Assembly (NCBI GenBank): GCA_006538405.1
Contig: BJKQ01000006.1
Location: 1,821,001 to 1,885,000, forward strand
DNA from: Hansfordia pulvinata
Lineage: Eukaryota; Ascomycota; Sordariomycetes; Xylariales
DNA length: 64,000 nt
Reading direction: 5' to 3'
Each line of letters begins with the position of its first letter. Within the stretch, counting starts at the first letter, position 1. The notes beneath the pieces are model-generated. The model saw only the letters and a list, made by a program, of their open reading frames with translations. It searched no databases and was not told the DNA's origin. Below are positions 22,127 through 33,076 of the stretch, in pieces. The translations under genes and the position numbers were made by a program.

Positions 22127-24375
22127 AACCCCCTCAATAGACCCCCTCTTCATGACAAAGCGCCAGCTCTGGGCTCGAGATGCTCATGAGGGATCAACTA
22201 TCGGGGGCCACAGAATGTGTCCCCCGCCAGAACGACATGTTCAGCGAGGGGCGGTTGGACTTACCCAAACAATCGCCCACCGTGAAGCATCGGGTTTGCT
22301 GCGGTCCGTCACGTCTGCGCTGCCCCTCAGATTCCATCTTGCAGATCACCGTCAAAACTAACGCAGACTCCTTCTCACCAGCCACAACGGTGCCGGTCGC
22401 GTGAGCTAATCAGTGCGAAGACGATCCAGCTCCAGATACGTCGGTCAAGAGCATGCACCTGGAGAAGTTCTTCGCCAGCCCGGGGGGCGGAGCGAAGCGG
22501 CGGGGAGGAGCAACGGAACCCATCAGTCTTGAAGTGGAAGATCACCCTTTGCGCCACGGACTATGCAACTGCAGTGACCTGCTCGGCTGCTGTTTCCCAA
22601 ACGGGCGTAGAGACAAGCAAGCGGACGTGCATCTTGAGCCGACTCCACCACACACGCTGCCTCGAGGGGCCACAAACCCAACGCAAGCGGAGAGCGGTCC
22701 ACTGAGCAAACATGCTGTCACAGCTGTGTGCATGCCACGGCCTTACGGAGTGTTGATTTTCACGCTTGCGATGCAGTCAGTCTTCCTAATCCGCGGTTGC
22801 TTCAGGAGTTGGGAAGCCGGGGCAGGCACTTGAGCCCTGTGTCCGAGCCATCGTGCTGAACCTCGAAGAAACCGAGTCGCACGGCCGTCCTCAATGCTCA
22901 TACCCGTCTGCAATGTCGACATTCAAGTGGCGCCGCCGACCTGGAACGAGTCGTCTCTGGCGGTCCAGAAATCACGCCAGAGATGCCAGAAGGAGGCTGA
23001 CGTGATTCGGCACAAGGGCCACCTCGCCAACTCTGGCGACGGTCTGTCTCGCGTGCTCTCTAGCAAACCGCCCGAACTAGCACAAGCCGGCAACGCCGGT
23101 TCCACGCTGCCGCCTGGTCCCTGTCACACCCTCCTGGCAAGAAACTCCTTCTCGAACCCCAAGTGGCAACAGGATCAGACCACCTGAGTCGCCGCCTTCA
23201 TCACGCAACCCGACTCTGCGACGCTGAACCACCTACCAACCTGGGTAGGGCGTCTTCCCCATATCAGAGGATTGGCAGCCCAGTTCGGTAGTGCTGGTGG
23301 GTCCCTCGGGCCATTCTACGGCCCCTTCCTTTGGACTAAAACTCATGCACGAAGGGTGCCGTAGGTGCTAACCCTGAGTCCATCGCAGGGCCGAAGCAGC
23401 ACTCGCCTTCCAGGCCCGCCGCCCTCTTGAAGACGGGATGCGCTCGAGGAGGCTGGGAGACACGAGCCAAGCGAATCGTCAGCTATCGATGGCGACAGCG
23501 GCAGTGAGATGGCACGATCCGGGGGGCATAATCCGGGGTAGCGCAGGGTGACTCTCACCGCTCACCTCCTTGTCTTATGCCGAGCGCATCTCGCAATTTG
23601 ATGCCATTGCGCCGCAATGAAGGAGTGCCCGGATGGAGGCTGTCTTGCGCGTCCCAAAGCCGCCGATGGTATCAGGGGCTAGCGCGATTGCGCCATCCGG
23701 GCCACCACAGGGAGACCCCGAGCAGCTCCAGCCATCAGTTGCCGAAAGGACGTCCGCCCGCGATCCGGCGGCCCACTCACAGCACGGCCTACGGTCCGCC
23801 TCGAGTAGCAGGTCGCAGCCAGGGGCCAGCAGCAGTACACACACACAAGCAGCGCATATGCGGTTGGGATGCCGGGAGTTGACATGTTGATCCATGGATC
23901 CTGCTATAATTAATTCGACGGAGACCCCTTTACCCACGCGCCGTTGGCGGTGAGTAAGGTAGGGCGACGTCCGTCCCGAGCGCCCCCTCGCCCGACATTT
24001 ATGATCGATAGCCCCCCTTCTTCTGCCCTGGCTGCCCTTGTCCAGCGTCTTTGGCTTCTTTTCTGTTCGTACGTTTTGTCTTCCCACGTCCTCTTTTTCG
24101 CCCTCGAGGATCACTGCACCTCGGTCGACACAGCCTGATTCATCGTCTACAGACTAACAGCACACAAGAACACGCTTCCTTGCCTTGCGAGTCAGTAGCG
24201 TTAGCCCTTGCATCCCACGCGCACTTACACGCACTCGGCGTGGCGTTTTGACTGTGTGCCGGGATATTCGACAACCAGTGAGATAAAGGAGAAAAGGTTC
24301 AGAGGGCCGCTGTGCCTCCGTCTTCTAGACATCCCGGCCGTTGAAGACGAGAGAAGGGGGAGAAGAGACAGAGCC
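22127..24375. other. Intergenic region, 2.2 kb
   Basis: No frame with a domain or usable splice sites found on either strand. The last 300 bp, pyrimidine-rich, are the probable promoter and leader of the UPF0643 gene. Confidence 0.5.
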
Positions 24376-25234
24376 ATGGCAGCTGTACAGTCCCCAGTGA
24401 GCACGGCCAACGCGGCGGCGGCCGCCCCCGTCCCTGAAAATCTCAAGACTGCCGTGGCAGATGTCACGACGACCGAGGTGCCATCGCGGGACACGTCGCC
24501 ACCCACCACAGTCGACCAACAGCAGCAAGGGCAGCAGAAGACCCCCAACTACCTGGTGGCGTCGCCGTACACGGAGCGCGAGCACCTGCTGGACCTCAAC
24601 ACGCTGGACGCCGAGAACGCGCTGCTGGCGCGGGCGCTGGCGGGCATGGACAGCGTGCGCGGCGACTACGCGACGGCCCCCTACGCCGAGTCCTTCAACT
24701 GGGCGCGGGTCATGAGCGAGCTGGGGCGGCTGGCCGCGGCTGACGGGCACCGGTGGCGCGAGACTCACTTCTACGTCGTCGTCTTCCGCTCGCAGATCCC
24801 GCCGACCACCGTCTACGCCGACCTGGGCGCCCTGGACAAGGTCGCCCACGCCGAGGCCACGGCCAGCGGCGGCTTTCTCAAGTGAGCATTTCCCCCCCCC
24901 CCCCCCCCCCCCATTTTCTTCCTTTCTTTGTTTCTTTCTTCTTCTCTCGGTACAGGGGAATCGGAGCAAAAAGGGGGGCCAGTTTCACTAACACGAGGCC
25001 CCCTATTCTTCCTAAAACAGATACTGGTTCGGCACGCCCGACGCCGAGGGCCGGAACCTGGCCACGTGCGTGTGGAGGTCGCTGGAGGACGCCCGGCTGG
25101 GCAACGTCGGGCCGGGCCACCGCAAGGCGGCAGGGGCCACGCGCGCCCTCTACACCAAATGGAACATCGAGCGGCTGCGGCTCATTGTGCGGGACGACGT
25201 GGAGAGCTGGGATATTGTGGACTGGGCCCAGTGA
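24376..25234 (+). CDS. UPF0643 family protein
   Basis: A two-exon gene. Exon 1 is 24376-24881 and exon 2 is 25021-25234; the 139-bp intron (donor GTGAGC, acceptor ACAG) splits the codon for K in FLKYWFG. The 239-residue product has an Ala/Thr/Gln-rich disordered N-terminus (about 1-50). It then has a conserved core, NYLVASPYTEREHLLDLNTLD through FYVVVFRSQIPP, and the C-terminal part YWFGTPDAEGRNLATCVWRS..ARLGNVGPGHRKA typical of UPF0643, a fungal family of unknown function. No catalytic motif is known for the family. The intron starts with a 21-bp poly-C tract ten bases after the donor, and the stop codon is followed after one base by a 17-bp poly-G tract. The two tracts are complementary and flank exon 2. 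Identification is by recalled family sequence; function is unknown. Confidence 0.8.
24892..24912 (+). repeat. Poly-C tract, 21 bp, inside an intron
   Basis: An uninterrupted run of C beginning ten bases after the donor site of the UPF0643 intron. Confidence 0.95.
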
Positions 25235-25235
25235 A

Positions 25236-25252
25236 GGGGGGGGGGGGGGGGG
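25236..25252 (+). repeat. Poly-G tract, 17 bp, directly after a stop codon
   Basis: Begins two bases after the TGA (25232-25234) of the UPF0643 gene, so it opens the 3' untranslated region. It is complementary to the poly-C tract in the intron of the same gene. Confidence 0.95.
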
Positions 25253-26293
25253 CAGGCCTTGCGAATTTCCTTTATTTATTCTGCCTCCTCTTCCTTCTTT
25301 GCTTCTTTTCACGAAGCAAAACTCGGAAGGCGCTTCGACGGGACGGGAGGCTTTTGATACAGCGGATACCCTTGTGCGCGCGGCAACGAGTTCTCTGAAG
25401 CGTTGGTGGATTGGTGTTTTATGGGCCAGCGTCGGAATTGAGCAGGCGATGAGCTAAAAACGGTGCGAAGGGCTTGTGGTTTCAACGTCCCGAGGAGATT
25501 CTGGGCTACGTATAGATTACAGGTAGATTGATGGCTTTACCAGAATAACTCTCAGTAGACAATGATCAGCAATTGCCATTTTAAACTTGACACGCCTGAT
25601 TATGCGGCGACGAAGAGATCATGTTTCTCGGGATTGGCGTGTTGCTGGGCGAGACTGGTATGTACTCGGACTCTTCCAGTTGGTGATACGGCTTCAAGAC
25701 CGTATGACTGACATGAGGAGCGGCAATGCTCCGAAATGATTACCACCTATCCATACGCACCTGATAGAAAGAGATGTTAGCGACGAGAGTTTCTTCAAAG
25801 ACAGGCATCAATCGGGAGTGCCTGGCGATAGCGGCGGTGTAAGTCGGTGGCTCAACTACGGTACCTCCGTCAAGAGACCCGCTTTTGGGGGCGGGGGGGG
25901 GGACATGACCGCTTTAACCAGCACACCCCCGGCAAGTGCATCTTCTGAGGGGCCGCGGCAAGGCGCATCGGGGTTTACGGGCTAACGGCAAATTGCCGAT
26001 AACAGGCCGCACAAACTGCCCACAAACGCATCCCACCTACCAAAATCTCTGGCGGGGAGCGACCGAACGGGGTCCCGGCCTGTGGCATCGTTTTCCTCCA
26101 CGCGCGCAGCAGAACGCCAGCTCTCGCACGCACGCCCGCCCCCCGCCCCGGCCCCCCTTTTTGCGATCGACCGACGCCCTTTCTCTGACCCGGCGACGAC
26201 ATCTGTCCATCCGTCCCATCGCCGTCGCTCCTCACCTCGTCGTCGTCGACTCCCGCCTATCACAGCACCTGCCCCGCAAAACCCCCAGCCAAC
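25253..26293. other. Intergenic region, about 1 kb
   Basis: No gene seen. Holds a shorter G-rich run near 25888-25901 and the GC-rich promoter of the eIF3h gene. Confidence 0.55.
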
Positions 26294-27549
26294 ATGGCCG
26301 ACGCTCCCAAGGATGCGCCCAAGTCGGTCCAGGTCGAGGCCCTGGTATGTCGCATCAACCCTGTCGTCGCCAGCCTCGGTCTCTTTTGTCGCTGTCGCTG
26401 CCGCATCCCGCATCCTGACTAACACCTCCCGTTCTATAGGTCGTCATGAAGATCGTCAAGCACTGCTCCTCGAACTTCCCCACCACCGCCACCGGCTCCC
26501 TCGTCGGCATGGACAACAACGGCGTCCTCGAGATGACCAACACCTTCCCCTTCCCGACCGCCGACCTGGCCGGCGTCGACAGCTCCAACTCGCACCAGAA
26601 CGACAGCTCCGCCCTCGCCGCCGCCGCCCCGCGTGCCAAGGCCAACATTGTCTACCAGAACGACATGATCCGCCACCTCAAGGAGGTCAACGTCGACGCC
26701 AACAACGTCGGCTGGTACACGAGCGCCACCATGAGCAACTTTGTCAACAGCGGCTTCGTCGAGAACCAGATCCACTACCAGCGCGAGAACGACCGCGCCG
26801 TCGCCCTCGTCCACGACGTCAGCCGCAGCTCCCAGGGCGCCCTCAGCCTGCGCGCCTTCCAGCTCAGCAACGCCTTCATCGCCGCCTTCAAGGAGAACAA
26901 GTTCACCGTCGAGAGGTGCGTTGCCTTCCTTAACCTTTCCCCTCCCCCTCTTCGCCCTCATGGCTAACACCAGATTTCCTCCTGCAGCCTGCAAAAGTCC
27001 AAGCTCACCTTCAAGGACATCCTCGTCGAGCTGCCCGTCCACGTCCACAACTCCCACCTCCTCACCTCGTACCTGCACCAGCTGCCCGCTCGCCCGTCGT
27101 CCGAGGACGTCGAGATGCCCTCCTCCCTGGCCGACATCCACCGCAGCCCCGCCAAGACCCCGCTCTACCCCTCGGTCGACACCCTCGACCTGTCCATCGA
27201 CCCCATCCTCGAGAAGACCTGCGACCTGCTGCTCGACAGCATAGAGTCCCACTACACCGAGCTCAACAACCACCAGTACCACCAGCGCCAGGTCGCCCGC
27301 GAGCAGGCCAAGATCACCGCGTGGCAGACCAAGCGGAAGGCCGAGAACGCCGCCCGCGTCGCCGCCAAGCAGGCCCCGCTGCCCGAGGACGAGTGGCAGC
27401 GCCTCTTCAAGCTGCCCCAGGAGCCCTCGCGCCTCGAGGGCATGCTCAACGCCAAGCAGGTCGAGCAGTACAGCAAGCAGGTCGACGGCTTCACCGCCAA
27501 CATCAGCGCCAAGATGTTCGCCGTCCGGGGCAACTTGCTGCCCGAGTAA
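26294..27549 (+). CDS. eif3h: Translation initiation factor eIF3 subunit h
   Basis: A three-exon gene. Exons are 26294-26344, 26440-26915 and 26988-27549; the introns are 95 and 72 bp with GTATGT..TAG and GTGCGT..CAG ends, giving 362 residues. The protein begins [17 protein letters not shown] and runs straight into an MPN domain ([37 protein letters not shown]), whose JAMM metal ligands are not preserved, as is usual for the non-catalytic eIF3h. A second conserved part ([25 protein letters not shown]) and a C-terminal helical region rich in Gln and Arg follow. As part of the eIF3 complex on the 40S ribosome it helps recruit mRNA and initiator tRNA. Exon 1 codes only the short N-terminal leader, a common layout in fungi. 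All three exons join in phase, so I am confident of the model. Confidence 0.93.
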
Positions 27550-29372
27550 GGGGCTTCCCCAGCGGACGCCTCGAGATGCGAAGAGACAAGAAAGAAAAAG
27601 ACGATATGAGACATGTTGCGGGACCTTGTTATGCATAAGACTTGGCGTTTCGGCGGATTTTGGGTTTCTTCTTTTTTTTTGAAAGGGAGGGGAGGGGGTG
27701 GCGGAGCTATTTCTCGAGCCCCTCCTCTGGGGGGTTATCATGTCTTGACGCCTTGACGCGCCGGAAAGAAGCCGGGACACGGTGGAAAAATCGGACTCTG
27801 CATTATTTCTCGTTGGCGATCTGCGTCGGGCCCTGGATCCCGAATCGACTCGCCCATGCTGAGGCGATGGCCAGTTAGTTCTGGCGGCTGGCGGCGGCGA
27901 TGTTCCCCCGGAGGTCACGAGCCACGACTAAAGAAGCGGCCGCATGGACGCGACACTCTCATGTCACCGCGCGGTCTTTGTGATACCCGACCCGGCTGAG
28001 ATCCTCGACCCTGGAGGGCTCGGACGAGACGATGAATCTCCACCCAGTGTGGCCGCGGTCCGCTACACCCCTCGGTCCTGGCCTCTTCACAGCAAGCGGT
28101 GGTGAGCAGGTTTTGTCAGCTCCGCCGCAGCGCAGAGGCGGCAGCAGCACTACTGGGAAAGCAATCAGCCCTGCGATTTGATTTTGGGGATCTAGATAAA
28201 GATTATCAAGACGACCAGGCCAGATATATGCTGCCCCTGGCACTTTCTAAACTATAGTGCTTTCATTACCCAAGCCTCGAGACCGGTGACTGTCCTGTCC
28301 TGACCTGACCGCAAGCTTGTCTATACAACGCTAGCACAGTGGTGGTGTCCACGCAGCTGTTTCCAACGTGCAGTGCATCAGCCATCTCCTCCGCTATCCC
28401 GTCCCGTTCTGATCGTGCCCCAGCCATGCCTTTTGATCACGAATGATCAGAGCCAGGATAGCAGAGAAAGATCCAACTCGAAACATCACCTGCAACTTGG
28501 AGGCATAGATTCAAAGCCACCACTTCGTATCTGAGTAGCAAGGAGTTATCCGAGTGGACCATCATAAGATTAGTAATGACAAGCTTTATCCGCGACACAT
28601 ATTGCAAGATTATTAGGAGCTGTCTAGGTACGACCGACTCGGTGCGCCGTGGCCCACTGCTGATTCATATGAGCAGAATGGCATTGAATAGATGGCCACT
28701 TGTTCGGCGGCCCTCGATAGTAATCAGACTGCAATTATTGATAATTTGTGGATTCGCGTGGTAACCTCATTGATACTGCTTCGATCGTGTAGGTCGACGT
28801 ATCTATTGAGTGTTCAAGTCAAGAGGTAAATCAACGCGAGAAGGCCGTCTTTCGCGCGGTAGAATAAGGCTCGTCCCGCCTTCTAGAGGCGGCAGCAAGC
28901 CCCCAGATACACGACATACGTCACGTCAATAGACCACAAAATGCTCGAGGGCGACGAATTGGTATATTCAACGTGGCCTCTCAGCCGACTCGGTTGACGA
29001 GTCAAACTGGCAGTCAACTCTATCTAAGCCATCTGCAAACTGTTCAGACCGTGCAGCACGGCCTCGATCTTGTTCTCGTGAAAATCATTAAACCAAACAA
29101 CGCCATGAGGGGAATCATGCGATATGTAGAAGCCAACGCCTTTTTGTTGAAAAATATGACCGGCCGAGGCTCCTTTTGTCTCCCATTTTGAGATCCCCGA
29201 TATTCCGCGCGCAAAACAAATCCCGTCGCCAACTGATGCTGCAGATTCATGCTTGTTGAAACACAAATTCGCATCTGCGAAGATGCGAGTTGAAGCTGAG
29301 CTTCAAATTACCGACACCGAACAGGCCCATGAGCCGTGACGCGATGACGGTTGTTGATATACAGATATGAAA
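27550..29372. other. Intergenic region, 1.8 kb
   Basis: Between the convergent eIF3h and SAH hydrolase genes. The middle part (about 28180-29270) is less GC-rich than the neighbours, but no gene, relic or repeat can be named. Confidence 0.5.
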
Positions 29373-30184
29373 TTAGTAGCGGTAGCTGCACAAAGGTTAG
29401 CGAGGAGCATCTGGGAAAATGGAGTGTGGAAACATACTGGTCGCTCTTGAAGGGACCCTCAGTGGCGAGACCGAGATACTCGGCCTGGACGTCGGTCAGG
29501 CGAGTGAGCTCGGCGTTGCAGTGAGCCAGGTGGAGAGCGGCGACCTCCTCGTCGAGGATCTTGGGGAGGACGTAGACGCCGACCGGGAGCTTCTCGGTCT
29601 TGGCGAAAGCGGCGTACTTCTGGCCGAAAGCCTTGTCCTCAGCCTTGAACAGCATGATCTGGGCCAGAACCTGGTTGCTGAACGAGCAGGACATGACGAA
29701 GGAGGAGTGGCCGGTGGCACAGCCGAGGTTGACGAGACGACCCTCAGCCAGCAGGATGATGTGGCGGCCGCTGGGCATCAGGAAGCGGTCGACTTGGGGC
29801 TTGATGTTCTGAACGCTGGAGGCGTTCTTCTTCAGCCACGCGACGTCAATCTCGATGTCGAAGTGACCAATGTTGCAGACAATGGCGTCGTTGGGCATGG
29901 CACTGAAGTGCTCGCCAGTCAGGATGTCACGGCAACCGGTGGTGGTGACGAAGATCTGACCCTGGGGTGCAGCCTTCTCCATGGTGGTGACCTGGAAGCC
30001 GGCCATGGAGGCCTGCAGGGCGTTGATGGGGTCGACCTCAGTGACGAGGACACGGGCACCCATGCCGGAGAGGGCCATGGCGCAACCCTTACCGACGTCA
30101 CCGAAGCCGGCAACGACGGCGATCTTGCCAGCAATCATGACATCGGTGGCACGCTTGATGCCGTCAATGAGGGACTCGCGGCAG

Positions 30185-30216
<32 letters not shown>

Positions 30217-30774
30217 AGAGTCGTTGACGTTGATGGAGGGGACGAGGAGGGTCTTGTTCTTGAGCATGCGGTAGAGGTGGTGGACACCGGTGGTGGTCTC
30301 CTCGGAGACACCGTAGCAGCCCTTGAGCATCTCGGGGTACTTGTCGTGGACGAGGTGGGTCAGGTCACCACCGTCGTCGAGGATGAGGTTGAGCTGCTGG
30401 CCGTCCTTGAAGGCCTTGAGCTGCTGGTCGAGGCACCAGTTGTACTCCTCCTCGGTCTCACCCTTCCAGGCGAAGACGGGGACACCGGCGGCAGCAATGG
30501 CAGCGGCGGCGTGGTCCTGGGTGGAGAAGATGTTGCAAGAGGTCCAGGTGACCTCAGCACCGAGAGCAGTCAGGGTCTCGATGAGGACGGCAGTCTGGAT
30601 GGTCATGTGCAGGCAACCAGCGATACGGGCACCGGCCAGGGGCTGGTCGGCAGCGTACTTCTTGCGGATGGACATCAGACCGGGCATCTCGTTCTCGGCC
30701 AGCTCGATCTCCTTGCGGCCGAAGGCAGCGAGGGACAGGTCGGCGACCTTGAACTGGGTGGCGGGAGCGGCCAT
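29373..30774 (-). CDS. SAH1: S-adenosyl-L-homocysteine hydrolase
   Basis: This enzyme reversibly splits S-adenosylhomocysteine into homocysteine and adenosine, removing the inhibitory product of methyltransferases. Exon 1 is 30774-29438. A 52-bp intron (donor GTATGT, acceptor GCAG) separates a terminal exon of only 13 bp (29385-29373) that encodes the end of the invariant C-terminal HYRY. The total is 449 residues, the normal fungal length. Visible landmarks are the N-terminal [19 protein letters not shown], the substrate region [17 protein letters not shown], and the NAD-binding glycine motif [13 protein letters not shown]. The ATG at 30774 is preferred over an upstream TTG or CTG because a TGCAG acceptor with a CTAAC branch site ends four bases before it, so the preceding bases are probably intronic leader. 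A model without the 13-bp exon would end in a false tail after KSDQ. Expression is probably high, given the strict codon bias. Confidence 0.95.
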
Positions 30775-30972
30775 TTTCTGCATTGGGGGTTAGCAGGCCG
30801 TAAGAGTTGAGTTTGGGCGCGAGGGGAAGCAGGAGAGAGGGATGCCGTGAGGGAAACAAGGCACAATGGCGAAGGGAGATTCTGGAAGAGGAGAGGGATG
30901 ACTGACTGTGGTGGGATGAAAAATGGAATTGGCGTGGAAAAATGCTGGAAGGTAATGCGGGGTTGTTCCTCT

Positions 30973-31094
30973 CTGTGTAGAAAACTGAGGGGCAGTTGTT
31001 AGCAGAGATCTAGGCGAAGACGAAAGGCCCTGGAGCTGAGATTGATGGAGTCGGGGAGAGCAGGAAAGTGAGGCCGGGCATAGAAGCGACTTAC
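30973..31094 (-). other. Probable 5'-UTR intron of the SAH hydrolase gene
   Basis: On the minus strand there is a GTAAGT donor at 31094, a CTAAC branch site at 31002-30998 and a CACAG acceptor ending at 30973. A second acceptor (TGCAG, ending at 30778) with CTAAC sits just before the start codon, but its donor is not clear. Confidence 0.5.
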
Positions 31095-33076
31095 CAAGAG
31101 GATAGGGGAGGATGGATGGAGAGGAAGAGAGATGGTAAAAAGCAGGAGAGGAAAGGAGGGGAGCAAGTCGAGGGGTGGCGCGAGGTGCAACAGGTACTTA
31201 TCTCCAGGGTCCGGTACCTACTTGGGCGAACACACTCAAGTACCTCTAGAGCCTTTATGCAGGAGTATCCCTGAGCAGCCAATGGGATCTTGCGGGGAGG
31301 TGCGCGGCGTCCAGTCAGGCACGCCCAAGAGAAGCTCCGGCGTGGGGGGAGGGGCTGGCCAGCATTGGAACACGGAAGCAGGTACCTCCAGGAACCTGTC
31401 CTATCGCGGCCAGAGGGGTTTGGATGTTGCCAACTCGCGGGTAGCCTCAGACACGATGCAGATTCCAGCCCAAGCTGCTCCAAGCCAGGTGCTACTCCCA
31501 ACACGGCACGATGGACGTAGGCCACCTACGGTACCTCTATGACCGCCGAGAACAGAAGCCAGGAAGGGGTTGATTTCACCTACTACTCGTAGTGATTTTA
31601 GTGCTCGTACCAACATCGCCGTAGCTGGCCGCCATGCCATTCCACATGCATTTTCCTGCGCTCGTCACTGGTTGCCCAGCAGCTGGCCTGAGGCGGGGTA
31701 CCCTAATCCATCCACCCACAGCCGGGCTTGCCAGCACGACCCCTCATCAGTCCCTGATAAGATCCATTCGCTGTAGTGGGGCGCTGCCGGTTGGGAACCG
31801 CTCAGGTACGAGTCCAGTCCAGTCCCCAGTACATGCAGTACATGTGGCAGGGCGACCGCCAGTTCCCCGACTCTCAATGACTGACGAGTACTACACATAA
31901 GGAGGTAGGTACGAGCGATTCTCATCAGAGAGGACTCCTCGTATGCAGTGACTGGCTTTTGGTTCACACTCTGCCGCTGGGAGATTTTACGAGATGCCAA
32001 CCCTCTTCGCCCTCACATTGATCGGTCAGTACCTTGGAAACAAGTGGGCTGGACCAGCAATGGACGACAGCCGATGCTATGCCGCAAAAGCACTCAGGCG
32101 AGAGCTGGTCCCTGAAAAAAAAAAAAAAAAAAAATGCCCCCCTTCCCTCCCAACATCCACTAGCGTTAACCGAACTACCCCGCCACCCCTCTCCATCTGC
32201 TCTCCCTCCCCTCTTCGCCCTGCCACCTCGCCCGGTTCTCGGCATGCCCACACGGAGTCGGGCATCGGGATATTGGCTACAAGGCCGTCGGGTTTTGTCT
32301 ACAATGAGACAACTCGAGTTGCAATCTAATCTACCTGCTGGCGGCGCGTTTCCTCGGGCCATAACTACCTATATACACTGTTACCACCACATGCTCATGA
32401 CTACCTACGATGCCTTCCAATGTCTAAAAGCTCGAAAACAAACTTGTACGGCCGTTGCGTAGGTATTGCGACCGTCCGGTCCGTTCATCTATCTAGTATG
32501 GTATAGAACTTGGAGCAGCCGTCGTCATGTACGAGTGAAAACAGAATACCGCCTCCCTTCCCTTTGTGTGACTTTTCCCAGAACCGTCCATCAATCCCAA
32601 AATAGGCGCTTCCTGTCTTTTGCGCCTTCGTCCCAAATCAATTCATTCCCTCTCAATTCCATTCCGTGATGTTCAAGTTTGCCATCCGCTCGATCGCCAG
32701 CAATGGGGTCCTATTGTTACAGCGCATGCTCTTCTACTCCAGCTTACGCCGGACTGCGCATTGTCAGGTCTGAAGATGTTGCTCGTGGTCTTTGGCTCTT
32801 GCCGTTCAATATGATATGTGAGTTGGGTTGCTCGTTGGCATGAACCTCTCGTAGCCTCTTCCAAACTCATATCAAGCTTTGTTTGCCTGGCCATCGCTGG
32901 CTCTTCGGCTGCTGCGTAGTCCTGTTGCTGCACAATACGCATTGAAGGATGTGATAAGGCTTCACCGTAGCGGCCAGACACGAGGCCAACCACCGCGTCA
33001 TGGTCGACAAAATCCAGGCGCACCTGGCTGTTCGGTACAAGGTCGCGCATCGCATAGCAGTCCCATCAAGGCACCT
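31095..33076. other. Intergenic region, about 2 kb
   Basis: Promoter side of the SAH hydrolase gene and 3' flank of the Zn(II)2Cys6 gene. Holds a TACTCGTA octamer at 31584-31591 and a 20-bp poly-A tract at about 32115-32134. No gene seen. Confidence 0.5.

Noticed and set aside
26434..27918. 494-residue antisense frame over eIF3h
   Set aside because: Shadow frame crossing two clear introns of eIF3h; low-complexity Val/Gly/Asp composition.
29419..30810. 463-residue open frame antisense to SAH hydrolase
   Set aside because: Shadow of a strongly codon-biased gene; composition is repetitive Gly/Asp/Leu/Val with no domain.
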